DNA of 64,000 nt, taken from assembly GCA_051294375.1 (NCBI GenBank), contig CM119265.1:5386355-5450354 (forward strand). Direction: 5' to 3'. A program made the position numbers and the translations under genes. The stretch is from Paraspadella gotoi. Lineage: Eukaryota > Chaetognatha. Under the pieces are notes generated by a model. The model was not told where the DNA came from. It made no database searches and worked only from the letters and a program-made list of their open reading frames with translations. This document shows positions 37,454-51,262 of the stretch, one piece after another (position 1 is the first letter of the stretch; each line of letters begins with the position of its first letter).

Positions 37454-38555
37454 CGCAATCTTCTACCACGCCCCTTCCTTCCCCCGCCCACCCTTCCCCC
37501 GCCCCGACTCCGACTTCGTCCCCGGCTCCACATCAACCCGCCCCGAAACTACCCTCTCTCCCAGCGACCCCCCCTCTCTCTCCGACGATGCCATCTATTT
37601 TTTTCAATCCATCACATCACACCAAAAAAAACAAAAACAAAAACAAAAGACTCCGACCTCAAATATTCAGGTCACAGTGATAATTTTTTTCCCCTGGTCT
37701 TCATACGTTTTCTTCTGCCCTCATCAAAGTGGTTGTTCGTTCCTCCTCTGCTTCCCCTCCCATTTCCCTCTTTTTTTTAAAGTGAAGTTTATTGGAAAAA
37801 AAAATATTGTCAGTTGTTAATGGTTTAATAACAAAAAAATATTTTCACGGGAGAAATATTAAGGCGAAAGGAAAATCCCTCTTTTAAAATTACGTACGTG
37901 AAAGAACTAAATTTTTAAAAAATCGAATTCTTTTGTAACAATTATTTGTCATAAAAAAATAAATATTAAAACGAAATGTGATAACTGCGAGAAACCTAGC
38001 CGTAGTCGACCCGCCGAATTTTACAGATACGAAAAAATACATCAGTTGTAGCAATTTGTAAAATACAGAAATATCATACATCGATATATTCATCAACCCG
38101 TAGTCTTTTTTGTATACATCCGTTAGGACTTTGAATATTTCTAAAAATATATAGTTATATACTGTTTCGCTTCGGCTGTTTATTATCGATATGGATGCTC
38201 GCATCATTTTTCATTTTACTTAAAAAAGAAAATCTATTTTATAAAAAAATGTTTAAAACCAATTTTCTAGTAAAAATCCATCACACCTACACGCCATTTT
38301 TTTAAATTAAAAAAAAAGTTCTCCAGAAATTTCTATTTTTATAAAATAAAGCAAAATATGAAAAGTTAATGTATTTTGTAACGATTTTGTTCAGTGAAAT
38401 GCATCTCCCAACTCATATCGTACTCGGGTGCCATCTGAGATTTAGAAAAGAAATAAGTCTTTCTGAGCTGTATTTCATGTATATTATAAATACACTGACT
38501 TTTAACTTAAAGGAGAATTTGTATACCCGTATTGTAACCTTAAAGGAATCATAAA
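37454..38555. other. Intergenic, 3' region of the ZMYND11 homologue
   Basis: A Pro/Ser-rich open stretch just after the stop (to about 37675) is C-rich 3' UTR-like sequence. The rest is AT-rich with no supported exon. Confidence 0.5.
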
Positions 38556-38878
38556 ATGGACTTCTCGTATATTTCTTACTTTCCAAAGGAAGTCCAATTA
38601 CTTTTTGTTGTTGTTGTGTTTCTCATTTGTGTTGCCTGTTTTTTGTTCAAAGAAACGATCGACCTAAATACTCCCCGATGTATTGATGAGTAAGCATTTT
38701 ACCACCTCTTTTCTTTTCTTCTCTTTTTTTTTTCTCAACGTTCTCTCTTTTTTATCTTCTTTTTTTCTTTCCTTTTGATATTCCTCTCTTGGCAAAACCA
38801 TCTTAGCTCTTCATTCTCTTTCAATTTTGCAGTCCCCTTTTCCCTTTCTTCTTTACTCGTTTAAAAATACAACATTAA
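38556..38878 (+). CDS. Candidate single-pass transmembrane microprotein (59 aa)
   Basis: Two exons: 38556-38689 and 38833-38878 (TAA). The donor GTAAGC and the acceptor (long pyrimidine tract, TTGCAG) are strong and phase 2 agrees. The protein has a short polar start, one hydrophobic segment (VQLLFVVVVFLICVACFLF) and a short C-terminal tail. No family recognised. Without the splice the frame ends one codon after the donor, giving a 45-residue version with the same helix. It lies between two larger plus-strand genes and could also be part of an unseen longer gene. Confidence 0.35.
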
Positions 38879-40234
38879 GCAAAATATTGAAAACAATATA
38901 CTTAGTCATAAAAATTTTACTGAATTTCATAAAATTACTCTTTACATAAAACAATGTTGGAAAGATGCTTACGTCATCAAAATAGTCTTCGTTAAAACGA
39001 ACTGCCCTTAAAAAAAAATCATCGTGTTTACTGGATAAAAAATAAAATATTTCATTCATATCTCTTAATTTGTTATGAAATTGCAAAACCTCCTCTCATT
39101 TGTCAGCTTATGAAAACCATTGCCAATATATTTATAAAAACTATTGAGTTTTACTTTTCTTTTATTACGTTCGTCGATCCACAAGTTTCGTTTTCGTGTT
39201 ATGGTAATTAATCTCGACTCTGTGTAAGATAATCCCTGGCATATCTCTTACACTTTTTTTAATCTTCTCTGATGTGTTAATTATGAGGACCATGACGACG
39301 ACGACGACGACGAAAACGACGACGATATCTCAGATCAGACAAGGGAATGATAATTGCCATTAATGCCATTTCGCTGGTAAAATACTCTTTTGAGACCCAG
39401 CTAACTAGAACTAGACCACCAAAGCGTCTTATAAGGTCGCGTCAACTCGCAACTAATAAAAGTAGTCAGGGAAATTTCTCGGCTTCTTCGCGACTCCACG
39501 ACCGGCCCAATGGCCCATGGCTACGGCCCATGGAATAGTTTTCATTCTCCGCTTCCATTCGGCGCCATGATGAAAACTATGAAACTGGAGATATTTTTTT
39601 TTTGTCTCAGGGTTCCAACGGACTTTTTTCTTTCCCTTTTCCCCGTTCTTTTTTCAAAATTCCGATCTCATCTTCGAGTCAACGACCGGAATTCGCGTCA
39701 ACAACACGAAAATCTGTCTCGCTCTCTATCTTTTTAAAGCTTTCATCGTACATCTCCCGAAATAATTATTACCGACGTTTACTCTCGAATGAAACGAAGT
39801 CACGCCTCCCTCGAATCGTAGCGTTTATCGGCTAATGGATAAATAATAAGAATAAAAAACGAATAATTGTTTTTACGTATTCAACCACATTTTTAACTTG
39901 AACCTGATTCTGACGTATAAAATGACTCGTGACACAATGGCGGCTGATGAACGGTTGGTGGATTTTAGTCCACCATACTTCATTATTTACTAATGACATA
40001 ATTGCTACTGTTTTTTATTTATTAGGTTTCAAGTATGTATTTCTATAGATTTGTCTGTGAATTTTTTGTAACTTATCTTCCAACATAATAAATATAACTG
40101 TGACTACATAGAAACTCAAACGCCATCGATTGAAAATAAATTTTCTATTGATTCTTGACATTAAAAATGCAAAATTTAAATATGAAATAAAACTCAATTT
40201 CCAATTTTTTTACCACTGGATCACTGAAGCAGAA
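38879..40234. other. Intergenic, upstream of the EF-hand/WD40 gene
   Basis: AT-rich with a GAC run near 39295. Near 39501-39535, GGCCCAATGG, GGCCCATGG and CGGCCCATGG follow each other and could be a promoter motif. No supported exon. Confidence 0.4.
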
Positions 40235-41579
40235 ATGCCCACATTAAAATGGGGAAAGGGAGAGAAGGCTCGAGTGCTCGGCTACGCCGAAAGGTAAGTT
40301 AGTGCCCAAAATCGATCGCAAATATTTATTCAGACAAAATGGTAGTAATAACATCTACTATCCGTCAAGTTGTTTAGTAATCTCTTGGCAAATGTCTCAT
40401 AATAAATGTCGTACTCTAACTTCTCCAGCCTTGAAGACAACCGCGGACGAGCCATTCCGGGCGAAAAGACTTCCATCCAAGATATCGTGACGGGTGCCAG
40501 CGAAGTTAGCAAGGAGCTTGTCGACGGCCCTAAGTAAGAACCCATGGAGTGGACTGTAACGTGACGATTGACCGTTTTTTTGACTAACTTGACTTAAACA
40601 AACCGTAAAACATTTTTAATGGCTGATCATGACCGTCAAAGGATATAACAAGTCTTATCAAACTAAGCTGTAATGTAATGGAAAACACCCAGTTCATTCA
40701 TTGGAAACTGCGGCCGCTGCCCGCCATAATACAATCTGGTGGCGAGAGTGATTGTGTTGGCACACCTTCGTCAATGAGAGCGAGTTGTTCACAAAGTTTC
40801 TCTCACAATCAAGAAGAAGGCCAACGCTCCCCAGGCTCTTTTGACCTCTCGTTGGCCCACCTATTCGCCCTACCGTCAAAGTTATTCATCGCCCGCCAAG
40901 AAAGAAAATCTTCTTTCTCCGATTTGTGTAAACAAGAAAACCAAACAGGGAAAAGAATTAAGAAAAGTGAACGAGTTTGAGAGAGAAAGAGAGAGAAAGA
41001 AAGAGAGAGAGAGAGACAATGTACAAAGAAAGACAACAATGCGCGATTACGAATTCCAGGGTTGTGAATTCTTTATCGCGCTTCCGACGGAGGGAGCGGC
41101 GTTAAACGTTCAATCTTTACAGTTGGGCCCCGAGTATATGCGATGCAACTCTTTAAGTGACTATTCGGTCGGTCGAACGGTTCGTCTGTCGGTCTGTCTC
41201 TCCCGCTTATGTTCTAAACACGCATGACTGGAAAAATTCATCATCATTTTCGTTAATACTTGGCAGAAAGTCTAAATGTTTCATACTTGCACATTATCGT
41301 AACTACAGATGAATATTGAGTAATCAAACGAGATACGATTGAGCCTTCCGCATTTTTTAAAAAGCGGGGCTAATTGTTCAAAATACTAAGTGGACACTCG
41401 ACAACGACTCATTGTTCTGAAATTTCGGGAATTCCATTTCTAAGTATTTCTTCCTGCCGCATGCTTCAGATTCCGTGACCTCGTTTCGATCCCTTTCTTG
41501 CCAAAGATTGTTTCGGAATTTTTTTCCCTTAAATTTCTAAAATAACATTTTTCCGTGTTTTGTTTTATCTTCGTCTCTT

Positions 41580-41610
<31 letters not shown>

Positions 41611-43097
41611 NNNNNNNNNNCTCTCTCTCTTTGTGTCTCTCTCGGTTTATTGCTTTTTCCCTTCGCAAATCTTGTTCCTCCGTCTTACGTTTTGATAATT
41701 ATTTGCCGCGGGCCACGCTTGGCGTGTCGCTCGAATTCTATTGGAATGATATACTTAAAGTTAAAGCAAAAATAAAGAATTTTTTTTTATCTGTACGTAA
41801 TTAAACTTCCGTTCCTGTCAATGCTAACTGTAGCTCAATTTCTCAAACGATTCAGGAAATATTTTAAAATCTATACAACATAATATATATTTTATATAAT
41901 ACGCATACATATATTAAGATAACATTATTAATTCTAAAAATTCTTACTGAGGACAGTTATTAAAAACGTAGCTGAATGAAAACACGAATATTTTCTCTTG
42001 AATTTCTTTTTTTGATTTTTTTTTCTCTCTTTTCTTCTTTTTTTTCCCCCCAATAAGAAAACCTCTTCAAAATCCCTATAGTTTTCCTCCCAAAACAATC
42101 CCCGAAAACACAATAACTTCAAGAACTTACCCTCAACCCTAACCGACCTCAAAGATCTTTCCAGCCCTCGTACCGCGCAGCCTCCTTTCGTCTCTCGCCG
42201 ATTTTCTCCGATGAAAACTTCTTTCCCAAACGGGTCGACCCCGGGGCCAATTTGGAGAAATGGGGGGGAGAGAGGGGGGGGAGTTAAAAGGGTGCGGGGC
42301 CAAAAGGGGGCGTTAGTAGGGACGAGAGACGAGACACGCTATCAACTTGTAACTTTTCTCTCTTTCGTCTCTTTGTTTGGATCGGCGCAGGAAGATCCGC
42401 TGTCTTAGTCGTTGTCGTTGTCATAATTGCCTTTCGTCGCTGTCGTCATGAACGTCGTTCCCTGTTTGATGTTTACGTCGTGTAAGTTGTTGTCGCTGGT
42501 TCATTCGTTGTATTTCTCGTGATTTGGGTCGTTTTTGTTTGGGTTGTAGAACTTTCAGTTGCTTGGAAAATGAGAGGAGCTGATTATATGCATTTTTGTG
42601 GCATACTAAAAACAATAAAAATCAGAAAAGTAAAAAAAATTGATAAAAGAAGTACGAGTTTTTAAAGTTAAAGTTATTAATCAGTAAAATTTAAAAAAAT
42701 AATATTCTTAATCTGAAATTTAAATTGTGGCAAAAGGAAATATTTTTAAAAAATAATTTACAATAACCGAAACTTTTTGTAACTATTTCCTATTCAAGAT
42801 TTAGTTTGAAAAAAATGTAACCATTCTTAGGTCAGGCTTGTCAGCAGCAATCCTAATCGGCTTGTCTCGTCGTCATCGTCGTCGTGATCGTCGTCATTGT
42901 CGTCGTTGTTTATGACTTGGTCTGCGAAGCCACGATTGACCTCGACTCCCAAAGAGAGCAGGAGCGGGGCAAGATAGATCGGGAGTCAACCCTCTTTTGA
43001 TTCCCTTGAGGGAGGGGGGGGAAATGTAATGAGTACATTAAGAATTATCGCCGTCGCTGTAAAAAGAAGAAAGAAAGAAAGAAAGAAGAAAAGAAAA

Positions 43098-43134
<37 letters not shown>

Positions 43135-46100
43135 AGGAAAGAAAAAGAAGCAAGATAAAAGAGAAGAAAGAAAGAAGAAAAAAGAAAAAAGAAAGAAAGA
43201 AGAAAGAAGAAAGAAAAGAAAGAAAGAGAAAGAAAGAACGAAAGAAAGAAAGAAAAAAAGAAAGAAGGAAAGAAATCAAGGAAGCAAGCAAGAAAGAAAG
43301 AAAGAAGGAAACCAAGCAAGAAAAAAAGAAAGAAAGATAAAAAAGAAAAGGAAAGAAAGAAAAGCTTAGACAATGAAGAAAAGTCAAAAAATTAAAGGGG
43401 CCCATCATTTCCATGTCGGTCGAAAAAACAAATTCGTCCCACGGCGTCCCGGACCAATTCTTCTCCCACCTTCAATGAGCCATTATCTCCTCTCCCCTTC
43501 CCCCCCCTCAAAATAACAAAAAAATAAAGAATAAAAATTAGAAATCAACAACAACAACAACGACAACGGTCCAAAAAAAAACTGGTTTCGCTTCTTTTTC
43601 AGGGTCGAAGAGATCATCAAGTTGTCGCATCTCAAAGAGTTGATGAGAACTTTTCAGCTCCACGTCCCGCGCACTCCTTCCGCCGGATCCGGTAAGAGGC
43701 CCCTTCCGATTTCGTTCCGAGCAGAAAAAAAAAAACTCGCCCGGTGACTTTTTTTCTAGTCTGGTAGATCTTTTTTTTGGAAGTGGGTCGGAGCTTACCC
43801 GGGGGGGGGTGGTGCCCGAGGTGTGGAGAGGATTAAAGTTGATAAATCGCTGTCGAGTGGTTAAGAAAGCGCTGCCATGAGCCGCGTTACATTGTTTAAT
43901 AATTTATTAATAATTATTAATGTAATTAGTAATTATATTAATTATTTGTAATTTATAATGTGAAGTCACAGGAAGTATCATGATATGTCATAAAACTGTA
44001 AAAAAATGTAATTTTCTATCGTGATTTCAAGCAAAGTAAAATTTAGTAGATTATTTAGTAGACATTTATTTTCGAGAATATTCACGCTGTGTCCGGTCTC
44101 CACCCATCCCTCTCCAAAACGGCAGAGCAACGCGGCCCAAAGAAGCGGACTTACATCGCGGAACGGGAGAAGCCTTCGAAACCCCCCGACGGAAGCATGA
44201 GGATTCGGGACTTCAAACTTGCCGTCAACGGACTCTTGGGCACGGACGAATTTGAGGATCAGTTGGAGAAGGTGGGGGATAAGTAGAGTAAGTTATAGTT
44301 GCAGGGGGTGCCTCGGGGCGCCTTCTTCTTACGATGTATAACTCGATCCACGTGATATTTTATTGAGTAAAGGAAAAAGTTTTAGGAAACCAATAAAATA
44401 TTCATAAATCATTCATAAATAATGATAACAGTAATCCAGAATCCATTTATAAAAATTTATACATCGGTGTTTTCTATAACGCACGCTAGATGTCAATAAG
44501 AAAACTCGGTGACAACAAAAGAACATAGGCAGAACTTTTTCGCAAACCGTGGCTTGGGGCTTTTGTAAATATCAATAATCTTAAATTCGTTGTTAAGGTT
44601 TTTAACAAAGTGGACATTTCTTGCGACGGTCACGTTAACTGGGACGAGTTTTGTACTTACATGCTGCTACAGGTTTATTCATAAAATATATTTCTTACGT
44701 AATTCAAATAAAAAAGAAATGAATGAATTTTTTCGGTCAGTATCGGGAGCGTGACCGCTTGGCGTCTCGACGGACGTTACCCTTTTGTTCGGAACCGCAG
44801 ATCCAACATATGGCGCACAATCGACAGGAAATCACCGCTAGGGTCGTCACGATCCAATCGCCGCTGAGATTTTTTTCCGTCAGGTTGTAGAAATTTCACC
44901 GATTTTTCTACGTATGAAAAAAGGGACAAGATAGCTTCTTTATTAAATGAATGGATAATTTTTATATTTGTTGTACCAATTTCATAAATAATTAAAACAT
45001 ATTTTGATTAGAAAAGATTTATATAGTATGCTTCAATTTTTTTTATTCTTCAGCAAAGAGGGGGAGATCGGCGTGTGGGATTCACATTTGAGACTCAACA
45101 AAATCTATTCTATGAATGGAAGACCCAAAACTGAGGACGAGTCCGACAAATACGCAAACGGGGACAACATCAAGAAGAGGCAAATCGTTTGTCAAATCGC
45201 TTTAGAATCATGTTAATGATATTAAATAAATGTATGACAGGGTGAAGATGTGGGTGACCGACGCTGTCTACATGTCCGATTGTCACAAGCTCGCCATCGC
45301 TACCACATGTCGAGATATCCACTTCTACGACGTCTCTACTAATGCTTTTATTCGTCAGGTATTTGTTACAAACGATGTAATTAAATAAATAATTTAAGTA
45401 ACTGTACTGTCTAGCGTCTACTGAGGATTGATGGCTGAAGAAGTAAAGGAAGGAATTACTTAAATTTGAATTAATTGATAATAACGAAAACCTATATAAG
45501 TTCGCCTAACAAGATCGCCTTTTGTTTTTTACATTAGTACCATTTGTACGGCTTCGTCTACGTCCCTTACTGTCTCGACTACGTTTCCGGCTCCGATGCG
45601 ACGACTTCGGGCGCGTCTTCTTCTTATCTCGTCTTCGGCGACGACGCCGGCAACATAAACGTACTTACCTTCGCTCACCCGCGGACCGCTCTTTTTCAGA
45701 CTCCCTTCAAGGTGAATACAGTGTAAGGGGAAGGTAACAGAGCTCAAATTAATTTTCTTTACACAGAACCAAGACTCGGTGCAGAAGATCTACGCGAGAG
45801 AATTGGGATCGCATTCCAAGATCGTGCGATACAAGTTGCTCGCGCAAAAGCATAGTTTGGCAGTAACGAAAGTTGAGATTCAACCGGAAACAACGTATAT
45901 TCTCTCGTGCGCTGCTGAACCGACGCGTTCCATGATTATGCAGGTTTCCTCCTTATCGTCTGTGTGTGAGATTGGACAAAGTTTATAGACCTGATATGTA
46001 TAAAACCGTTGAGTCAATATCATAATACCATACACTATTAAGTATTATTTGTTAGGCTTCCAACTGTATTTCTTACTTCAATGAAACACACTGAAAAAGA

Positions 46101-49100
46101 TAACTAATTCATCAGAAATTAATTTTAAGATTCAAGAATTTTACGCGTAATTTTTAATCATCGTTTAATAATTTTAACAATTAAGCTAATAAAAACTATG
46201 TTCGTACTTACTCGCCCACGTTAAAATTGTACGCAGGACATGGAGCAGCGAAAGAGTCCAAGCGTGTTTCGAGTGACCAAAGGAGTCAGTTGCTTTGATT
46301 TTAACAAAGAGATGAATTTACTGGCGACTGGAAGTCCCGATCATCTCGTGCGCCTTTGGAATCCTTTTTGTCCTCACAAACCAACGGCTCTTCTCAAAGG
46401 TGAGTGTTTTTGAGCTTTTTAAACGGAAGTAACTCTGCCGCAATTATATTGGTGTATAGGTTGTTGTCTCTGGAATGTTTTGTTTTATTATTATTTTATT
46501 ATATTATCATAATTGGTATATTGATCATAAGTTGTAAAGTCTTCTGAACTTAGTCTTGCAACTACGTCAGGTCACACCGCTGTCGTCTTGGACGTAAAAA
46601 TCTCCAAAAGCCTGAACCAGATCGTCAGCTACTCAAAGGAAGCGGTGGTCAAAGTGTGGGACATTCGCGATCAACTCTGCGTGCAAACGGTGACGATCAA
46701 ATTTCCGGCAGCCGTGGATGCTCGCGCGCCGGATCACGGTCCGTTTCCGGTAGAGATGCACGCAGGGTCGACGCCATTTTTGATCATCACGGCTGGGTGA
46801 GTGTATAGTTTAGAACTTACCTGAAGGCTTGATTCAATTCGTCTTGCCCGATTTTCAGAGATCACATCGCTATGCTCAAATTCGGCAGCGCCACCTCTAA
46901 GGCGTTAGCGGTAACGACGCATAAAGCGCCGCTCTGCGCCGCCATCTACAATCCTTACTACAAACAGGTGGTGACGGGCGCCGAAGATTCCGCCGTTGCC
47001 GTCTGGGACGTCGAGACGGGAACCAAGTGCATCGCGTTTAATCACGGTGAGGTGGTGGATGAACAATGTGTAATTTTCGCGCTTACGATTAAAGAAATGA
47101 ATCAATGATAAAGATCTTTTGTTTTCAATTTCCCCTTTTTTTTTTTTAGCCCACGGTGATGAGGAGATCACCTTCATGACATTCGATACTTCGCTACGCC
47201 GTCTGTTGACCGGATCCCGAAACGGCGGCGCGAAAATTTGGAACTTTCAAAATGGACACAACATTCAGACGCTAGAGGCCTCCAGTGATGCCGAGATTAC
47301 GGGAATCGTGACCCTAAAAGAACAAAAGACTATCGTCACTGTCGGTGAGAAAAAATTTAACTTTATTTAATTATATAAGTAAAAAATAACTAAAATGAAT
47401 ATTATATACATAGTATGTATATAACTAATTAATTAAATAATTAATTAATAAAATATACTTATATAATTAAGTATTACATACAGTATTACATACATATGTA
47501 TGTTGTAGGAAAATTGTAATTAACATTAAGGTTTGGAGCAGGATGATAACCGTCTACGACGACAGTAAAAGAGACGAAGGCATTATTCCATGCTCTCCAG
47601 CTTGGAAGGGTGGTATGCTTCACAAGGTTAGAGCCAGATAATTTTTAAAAATAAATTTTTCTCGAAAAAAAAAAAAAACATATTTGAGCATTTTGGGGAA
47701 CGGTTCGACAGGAAGACATACTCTCTCTGACTTACATTCCTCCGAATCTGATTGGAACGGCCAGCTTCGACGGAGAGATTCTGATTTGGTCCGTGGAGAC
47801 AGAGAAGCTCTTCAAACGACTTCGAAAGGGTCGAGTAAAGGAGTTGAAGCAATCGTCCGTCGACCGTCTACTTTGTCTCGCTGCCAGAACCGCTTGGGGT
47901 AATTTTTGCTTGACACATTATATGATATTACACTTGACACCACTTTGAGACTAAAAATTAATTTGCATAATTCAGTGTTCGCTAGAATTGCGAATTTAAA
48001 GAGTGTTTTTAATTATTACAAAAAAACGCCATAGCTGTCTGCAAAATGATAGTATTGAGAGCAGAAACGACGATTAAATTTGCTCTCATATTACATTATT
48101 ATTAATATTATTCTTATCTTAATTGACAAGTTAAGAGATCTTATCAACTACGTTTACATCTTATCACCCATGTTTTATCGCCACATAATCACCTGTTTTC
48201 ATATTTTTACTAAATTATATTTACTTTATTATTTTAAAAAATTGAAAAAACTGTCGCGCTTACAGTAGACAAATCGTGACTAATAGTTATCTGATCTTTA
48301 TTTTCCGTATCAAATTCGTATATAAATATATATTTCTTCATTTAATTCTGTTGATAAAATTTCTCTCTAAACCTTCCAATCCAGGATCTCCATACAACTA
48401 CGCCAATCTCGTCTCCAGCGAAGGCGGAGTCCTCAAGTGGTGGAACATTTACGGCGCCGTCCCACTCGTTGGCGCTTTTTCCGGCACTGACGCCGACGAC
48501 GAGTCAGTGCTAGCAATAACTACAAACCCGGCGTCGAAGATTCTTGTTGCCGCTGACACGAGGGTAAGTAAAAACATTTACACATTACTTCAAATTATCA
48601 TATTAGACAGTGTCTAATAGACACTCATCCGCTTGAAATATCTACAGGGACAGGTGGGACTCTGGGATGTGGGCTCGTACTGTCTTCGCACGCGTGACGG
48701 TCGCGTTACGCGTAAAGCGCCGCCGTTAAAGAACTCGTGGCGCGCACACGACGCCGCCGTCGTTTCCGTGGAATTCGTGGAACATCCGGTATTTACATTA
48801 CGTACTCTGTTACGTGGTAATTTTTTACTTCAAAGCATTGGTTACTATTAATTTAACTATTTTCCACTGAAGTCGCGACAGTTAGTGATCACGGCCTCAA
48901 CGGATGGCACCGCTTGCCTCTGGGCGATCGACGGAAGTCAAATCGGGACATTTGGTCAGACGTCATCCTGGGATTTGGATCAACCGCTCTCGTGGGCCAA
49001 CGCCCTCTTCGATCCGCTCAAGGTTTGGATACATCTGTCTCCATCTGGAGATTCTGATGAGAAACTTTAAAAAAAAAAAATCATTACTCAATATCTTCAG

Positions 49101-50442
49101 AGGCCAAAATAACAAAAAAGGCAATCGTTTGATAACGTTTGACGCTGTTTGACGCTTTATTTTGTACATTTTGTATCAACATTTTTAATTGGATCGACAA
49201 AGAAAACCATGGTTCTCGTTAGGTGACGCCAGGATCCGACAAACTTCGACTTTCGGTGCAATATGACAGTCCTTTAATAACGACCACAACGGCAACGGGC
49301 ACAACGCAGGCTCGGACGACTCAACTGACTCCCGGCGACAACAATTTGGACGAAGACGACGACGAAGAAGACGATCCAAGGACCGCTTGGAAAAAGGAGT
49401 AAGAATTGTGACGTTGCAATTTGATCTCGAGCTAGACAATAATTACACAATCGCTTTCCCTTTACTTTGCTGGTCAGTGGTCACACCCATCCTAATATCT
49501 CTGCTCTTTTCTCCAGATCGAAAGCCGTGACGATGACGAGCGTCAAAGACTTGGACGTTCGAAAACTCGACCCCGAGTTGGCGTCGCGAATATCGCACAA
49601 ATGGGCCGGGCGACGGAAAGGTTTGCTCGACGAGGTCGTGGAAAAAACGAAGGGACCGAACTCGTGTCTGGGGACACACGTGCAGTTGCAACTGCGGCAA
49701 AAGCAGGCGTGTGAAACTTTATTTTCTCCACTATATGAAATTGGTACAACCAATATATTTTTTTTATTTCCATTTTTTCTTATCAAGCTCCACTTTATAA
49801 ATTTTCTCTAATGCGTCTTGAACCTTGAATTAAGCTCTCTTTTTTTTGATTGATTGAATGTCAGTTCTCCGGGCTACTGCTACTTTTAGGGCTGATTTAT
49901 TCCATTAAATTTATGAAAGATCTCTGTCTCTCTTTTACCGTAACTCTGTCTCTATAATTCTCCAGAAAAACCGGAAGGGTCGTCGCGATACCTACGGAGA
50001 AGTGGATGTTAGGAAGACTTCGCGGTTCGGAAACAAGTGCTCCCCTTATCAAGCATTAGAGATGAAAAGCCTCAGCCTATTGCCACAGGGTGTCACGCCG
50101 CCCAAGTCACGGGTCCAAGGGGCAGGTGAGCGGAAGAGAGGCTTTTGTTCTCTCATTTTAATTGAACGAAACGTCACAATTTTTATCTTTTGTCTGTCGT
50201 AAGGAACGCTAGCCCCTACGAGTCGTTCCACCGACGCGCCGGAGCTTTTCTTCGGCGAATCAACGACCGACTTGACCGTCTCCAAAGACGCTGTCGTTTC
50301 AGCCATGGACCCCAAAGGCCGTTCGTCGGAAGCCTCTGACCGCACCTTCGCCAAACTGCAGTGGCCGCTGGAATGCTCGACGCCGACGCTGACGCCACAA
50401 CCGATGGCGTTTCCGCCGATTGACGCAATAAGGAAAGCGTGA
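40235..50442 (+). CDS. EF-hand and WD40-repeat protein, WDR49/WDR64 type (about 1166 aa)
   Basis: Twenty-three exons: 40235-40293, 40429-40533, 43603-43691, 44126-44271, 44598-44672, 44741-44883, 45054-45179, 45241-45358, 45538-45711, 45767-45943, 46237-46399, 46571-46796, 46859-47046, 47150-47344, 47531-47626, 47712-47898, 48385-48563, 48648-48788, 48873-49022, 49223-49398, 49517-49706, 49966-50125 and 50204-50442. Phases agree throughout, except that exon 15 carries one extra T (GTTTGG where GTTGG is needed), a likely base error. The N-terminal ~170 residues include an EF-hand loop (DISCDGHVNWDE). About ten WD units follow, with typical GH...WD endings (LLATGSPDHLVRLWN, GHTAVVLDVKIS, VTGAEDSAVAVWD, ITASTDGTACLWA). 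An acidic and basic tail ends at IRKA. Relatives are expressed with cilia or sperm axonemes, so a ciliary role is inferred. Introns after exons 7 and 21 appear to be GC–AG. The 3.1 kb intron 2 holds no gene. Confidence 0.92.
41590..41640. repeat. (CT)n microsatellite with a 10-N gap
   Basis: CT run interrupted by N at 41611-41620, in intron 2 of the EF-hand/WD40 gene. Confidence 0.9.
43062..43365. repeat. (GAAA)n-type purine-rich repeat
   Basis: About 300 bases of degenerate GAAA/AAGA repeats with GAAG and CAAG variants, in intron 2 of the EF-hand/WD40 gene. The long Lys/Glu/Arg or Phe/Ser frames across it are repeat translations, not proteins. Confidence 0.9.
44920..44985 (+). repeat. Dispersed palindrome-tailed repeat, copy 2
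   Basis: GGGACAAGATAGCTT, then TTAAATGAATGGATAATTTTT, then TTGTTGTACCAATTTCAT: same order as the other full copies. It lies in a short intron of the EF-hand/WD40 gene. Confidence 0.8.
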
Positions 50443-51262
50443 CGTTTGTAGTTGTGCTAAAGTTTTAATTAATTGCTTCATAAATTGCTACAAATTGTAT
50501 ATTTTACTAATAAAACTAATTTTTTTTACAAATTACTCGTTATAGCCGGAGCCGACCAAATTCATGAATTTTTAATGGGAACAGTATTAAACTAATCCAT
50601 TATTGCTTTTAATTATTGTATTAAAATATTTTTTTTTTGCAAAAATGTTCCGAACCATGAGTAATTCGCTAATTAATATTATTATATTGTATATAATGTC
50701 AAAATTTCTTTGGATATTTTTAGTTTTTTTAATTGATTCTGATAGAGCTTAAAAAGTTAAGCAAAAAATATAATTACAACTTTTTAAAATTTTGATGTTT
50801 TATTACTAAAAATTAGTAAAAACTACTAAAATCATTGAATGATGATGATGATGATAATTTTTAAAGGTTTTTCCAAATTTTGACCCACTTATCATCAAAA
50901 TTGTAAGCTATCTGAATCTGCTTTTAAAAATACAAAATTTTTTAAAAAAATTTTGACATTTCCAATCTATAAATAAATATTAAAAAAATTAATTACTAAT
51001 GCTTCTAGCCATTTTAGAAAATTTTGGTCCATTGAAAGTTTTCTCAGAAATGTAAGAAGTTTCATTTGGAAAGGTTCCCAAATCAAACTTCTGACCCACC
51101 CCATTGACAAAGTTTGGCTCTACCGTTATTAATGCCATCTCGTTGAATAATTTAAATATATACGAACAAAGGATCGTTTACAACGAAGGAACAATAACCT
51201 TTTCCGATTCTAATCATACTACGACTAAGATTAAACTGTTCTCCCTCATCTCAACTCCCCTC
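50443..51262. other. Convergent intergenic region
   Basis: Between the 3' ends of the EF-hand/WD40 gene and the minus-strand coiled-coil gene. AT-rich, with a likely poly(A) signal AATAAA at about 50508 for the plus-strand gene. No supported exon. Confidence 0.5.

Noticed and set aside
43029-43414. Open frames of Lys/Glu/Arg (plus) or Phe/Ser/Leu (minus)
   Set aside because: Pure translation of the GAAA-type repeat.
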